Shown here: in pieces, positions 36,677 through 39,402 of the stretch | How the letters are laid out: every line of letters begins with the position of its first letter | Position numbering within the stretch: position 1 is the first letter of the stretch | Source: Flexibacter sp. CG_4_10_14_3_um_filter_32_15 | GTDB taxonomy: Bacteria; Bacteroidota; Bacteroidia; Cytophagales; Bernardetiaceae | NCBI GenBank assembly: GCA_002784125.1 | Contig: PFKD01000154.1 | Coordinates: 1-39,402 of the forward strand | Length of the DNA stretch: 39,402 nucleotides | Direction of reading: 5' to 3' | Notes under the pieces: generated by a model | What the model was told of the DNA's origin: nothing | Databases searched by the model: none | Seen by the model: only the letters and a program-made list of their open reading frames with translations | Program-made: the position numbers and the translations under genes

Positions 36677-38866
36677 TTAGACGAAAAAATTTTCAGTTCC
36701 GTTTTCTATGTGTTGTATAAATTCTTTTAGTTCTTTTGTAATTTCTACAAGGTCGTTTTGAGGAATTTGTTTTCCTGTTGCATCGTATCCAATATGTTCG
36801 GCTATTGCCATAAAAATAGGATAATCTGGTAATTGTTCTTGTTTTTGTTGTAAATAAAGCTCTTCTAGCTGCTCTCTAAATTGCGTTATTTTTTCATTGT
36901 ACTCATCAGTAATTTCTTTTTTCTTGAGTTGTGTAGCTTCATCTTTTGCTTTTAAATCCTTTGTAGCTTCTTTCTTTTCTTTTTGTAAGTTGTCTATAGT
37001 TTTCTTCAAATTGTTTTGTGTAGCAATTTGTTTTTCTATTTTTTCTTGTAGATTTTCTATTTCTTTTGTTTTTTGTTTTGTAAGTTTTTTGAGAAACAAA
37101 ACAGAAGATTTTACACCTGCCCCTGTTGCAGTAAAAGCCGTTTGAGGAAGCGACACAACGGCAACAATTCTAAAATCTTTTTCAATTTGATTTCTGACAT
37201 ACTGCAAAGAGCTATTTGTCAGTATTCCATCAGGCAAAACAACGGCTAAATATCCTCCTTCTTTCAAAAAATGATATGCCTGTTCGATAAAAAGAATTTC
37301 GGTAGATTGATTTTCTCTTCCTGTGGTTTTATGATTTGGTTTTAATTTTTTATCAATCCAATTTACTTCCTTTATAGCCAAATTATAATACGGTTTTTGG
37401 TGTTCCGTAATTTGCATATATGATTTTTCTACTTGCTTTACAATCGAACCAAAAGGAGGATTGGTAACAATAAAATCAAATGAATTTTCTTTAAAACCTG
37501 TATTTCCTGTTCGTTGGCTAATTGTTTCGATGTCATAAAGTCCGTCATGAGTAACTACGTTGGTGTGTCCGTCGTCGTGAATAATCATATTCATTTTTGC
37601 TACTCTAGAAATTTGGTCATTTATTTCTATTCCAAAAAGATTTTTTTCAGCGAAATCGTGCCAATGTCTATGCCAATCATTGTATAATCTACCTGCTCTT
37701 TCTCCGTCTTCTGGTTTTGGAAAATACGCATCGGCTTGTCTTCTGACTTTATCTAAGACATACAATAAAAACCCACCACTTCCACAAGAAGTATCTAATA
37801 CTCTAGTTTCATTGGTAATAGGCAAAACATCAACGGCAAATTTTACTACATTTCTAGGTGTAAAATATTGCCCAAACTCTCCTCTAAAATACGAGCCTAA
37901 AAAGGTTTCAAATGCTTTTCCTTTGCTATCAAGGTCAGTTTCTGTAAGATTTACGGCTTGAAAATACTCTACAATACTTTTTATTCTTTCAGGCGAAAGG
38001 TCAATATCTTTACTAAAAACATCTGGATCTTTTTGTTTTCCTTTGTCGTAAAGTCCGAAAATTTTTGCTTTTAGTTCTTCTACTGTTTCATCAGACGCTA
38101 CTTGAAATTGATAGGGTTGTCCTACGGTTGTGTTTCTTTCGTCCCAAATTTTACAAAAAATAAGTTTGTCTAATTCGTCAAATGCTTGTGTAGGATTGAG
38201 TTCTCCTCCTGCCCAAAGTGCGTCATGAGCTTGTTTAAATAATTTTTCTAAATCGCTTTCTGTAATTTCTTTTAAATCTTCTACAATTCTTTTTGTAGTA
38301 ACGCCTTCTTTTTTATCATAAAAAAAGCCGTTTTTAGCAAATTTGTATTTTGGTTCTTCGGTTTCTCCAAAATAAGGAATAGTTGAAGTTTCTTCTTGTG
38401 TTTTTTTATCTTTATTGAATTTATAAAATTCTTCTTTGTTTCCTTTTGTAACCCAAACAAATTTGGTTGTTCCTGCAATGGCGTGAGCGTAACTAAGAGC
38501 TTGTTTTACAGCTTCTTTAAATTCAAGTTCTGAAATATCTTCTTTTTTACATTCGATTACGATATACGGTTTTTCTAATTTTTCATCTTGATAGACCACT
38601 ATATCGGCTTCTTTTGTAGAAACACCCATTTTGACACTTTCAAACATCAAAATATGAGTTTGAGGATAGCCATAATGCAAAACAAGTTTACAATAGGTTT
38701 CTACTTGTACTTCCTCTTCTGGATTTGTATATTTTCTTTTTTTATTTTGATGAAAATAAGTTACATATTCTTTTTTGTCGTCGATATGAATAAGTCCCTT
38801 TTCAATTCCTTTAATTGTAAATTCTTTAAGTTTCTTTTCTTGTTTTTCTGCTGGGTTAGTTGTCAT
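36677..38866 (-). CDS. N-6 DNA methylase fused to an N-terminal HsdR_N-type PD-(D/E)XK nuclease-like domain
   Basis: N terminus GVSTKEADIVVYQDEKLEKPYIVIECKKE (D...ExK); methylase VLDTSCGSGGFLLYVLDKV and FIVTNPPFGSI; C-terminal coiled coil. Confidence 0.9.
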   Translation of the reverse strand: MTTNPAEKQEKKLKEFTIKGIEKGLIHIDDKKEYVTYFHQNKKRKYTNPEEEVQVETYCKLVLHYGYPQTHILMFESVKMGVSTKEADIVVYQDEKLEKPYIVIECKKEDISELEFKEAVKQALSYAHAIAGTTKFVWVTKGNKEEFYKFNKDKKTQEETSTIPYFGETEEPKYKFAKNGFFYDKKEGVTTKRIVEDLKEITESDLEKLFKQAHDALWAGGELNPTQAFDELDKLIFCKIWDERNTTVGQPYQFQVASDETVEELKAKIFGLYDKGKQKDPDVFSKDIDLSPERIKSIVEYFQAVNLTETDLDSKGKAFETFLGSYFRGEFGQYFTPRNVVKFAVDVLPITNETRVLDTSCGSGGFLLYVLDKVRRQADAYFPKPEDGERAGRLYNDWHRHWHDFAEKNLFGIEINDQISRVAKMNMIIHDDGHTNVVTHDGLYDIETISQRTGNTGFKENSFDFIVTNPPFGSIVKQVEKSYMQITEHQKPYYNLAIKEVNWIDKKLKPNHKTTGRENQSTEILFIEQAYHFLKEGGYLAVVLPDGILTNSSLQYVRNQIEKDFRIVAVVSLPQTAFTATGAGVKSSVLFLKKLTKQKTKEIENLQEKIEKQIATQNNLKKTIDNLQKEKKEATKDLKAKDEATQLKKKEITDEYNEKITQFREQLEELYLQQKQEQLPDYPIFMAIAEHIGYDATGKQIPQNDLVEITKELKEFIQHIENGTENFFV

Positions 38867-38892
38867 AGTTTGTATTTTTTGGATTTAGAATA

Positions 38893-38900
38893 CAAATCTA
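38893..38900 (-). promoter_or_regulatory. -7-like box TAGATTTG upstream of the R-M operon
   Basis: TAnnTTTG match on the minus strand, 27 nt upstream of the start. Confidence 0.45.
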
Positions 38901-38919
38901 ACAGACTTTATTAAGAAAA

Positions 38920-38935
38920 GCCTAATATATTAGGC
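38920..38935. promoter_or_regulatory. Perfect 16-bp palindrome, candidate operator of the R-M operon
   Basis: GCCTAATATATTAGGC, located at about the -33 position relative to the -7 box at 38893..38900. Confidence 0.5.
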
Positions 38936-39017
38936 AAATGCAATAAATTTTATCAAATTATACACTAACATTCAGTTGTTTTGGAAAGAGAATTGGAGTT
39001 TTGAGGTTATTTTTACT

Positions 39018-39350
39018 TTACTCGTTTTCATTCATTCCTAATACATTCTGTAAAGCAATTTCAATTTGTTTCATAGTTACCCCATCCACAAAACCTATTT
39101 TTCTCACAAATCTATCCTTAGAAACGGAACGAACTTGAAAACAATCAGCAGCAGAAACTTTAATTAAATTCGTGTTAGTATCACTTTCAATTTTTACCAT
39201 CCAATTTGCTACAGAATACCTCTTTTTCCAATCCGTTAAAGGCACAATAACTCTTAGGGGAAGAAGCCCTAACTCATTATCATTAACAATTATAGCAGGT
39301 CTAGTTTTCTTTATTTCTGCGCCAATGGTTGGGTCTAAACTTACTCTACC
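39018..39350 (-). pseudogene. MazF/PemK-family toxin, N terminus interrupted by stops
   Basis: Open frame reads GRVSLDPTIGAEIKKTRPAIIVNDNELGLLPLRVIVPLTDWKKRYSVANWMVKI...; two TAG codons at 39351..39356 precede it. Confidence 0.7.
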
Positions 39351-39402
39351 CTACTAAAAAGGTAAATTTTGCATAAAAAAAAAGAAAAGTATATTTTTGA
39401 AG

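Noticed and set aside
36677-38866. Interpretation as a complete classical type I R-M system
   Set aside because: No HsdR translocase/helicase is present in the window; only a nuclease-like N-terminal domain is fused to the methylase

Overview
About 39.4 kb of AT-rich Bacteroidota chromosome. It looks Cytophagales-like, which I infer from T9SS sorting domains, PorU, GLPGLI, PafA and TAnnTTTG promoter boxes. The core content is: a DUF3857/transglutaminase-like protein; RuvX/YqgF; a 2060-aa secreted M43 metalloprotease with many adhesin-like repeats and a T9SS C-terminal domain; a PafA-like alkaline phosphatase; a GLPGLI protein next to a CarboxypepD_reg outer-membrane barrel; an ABC exporter; a DUF5074/YncE-like lipoprotein; PorU; a GT2 glycosyltransferase; CrcB; an F-ATPase operon (atpI-like, atpB-E-F-H-A-G, without atpD/atpC); a TIGR01777 epimerase; and a two-gene restriction-modification locus (nuclease-methylase fusion plus S subunit). 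Interspersed are toxin-antitoxin-like genes: antitoxin/PIN, an orphan UPF0175, a winged-helix/AbiEii-like nucleotidyltransferase pair, and a MazF/PemK remnant. The most interesting signals are listed next. (1) Several small accessory genes are split at short slip-prone sequences. Two of these look like plausible programmed frameshift sites: T6 followed by TAA-C in an 80-codon exported protein, and A_AAA_AAA in the PIN toxin. (2) A 36-bp dyad lies just upstream of the winged-helix/nucleotidyltransferase pair. (3) A 139-bp MITE-like nested inverted repeat ends 9 bp before the OM-barrel start codon. (4) The R-M locus is helicase-less, with a perfect palindrome upstream and a hairpin between M and S. 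(5) REP-like hairpins fill several intergenic gaps of the atp operon. No tRNA, rRNA or CRISPR array was recognised. All calls come from reading the sequence; no searches were run.
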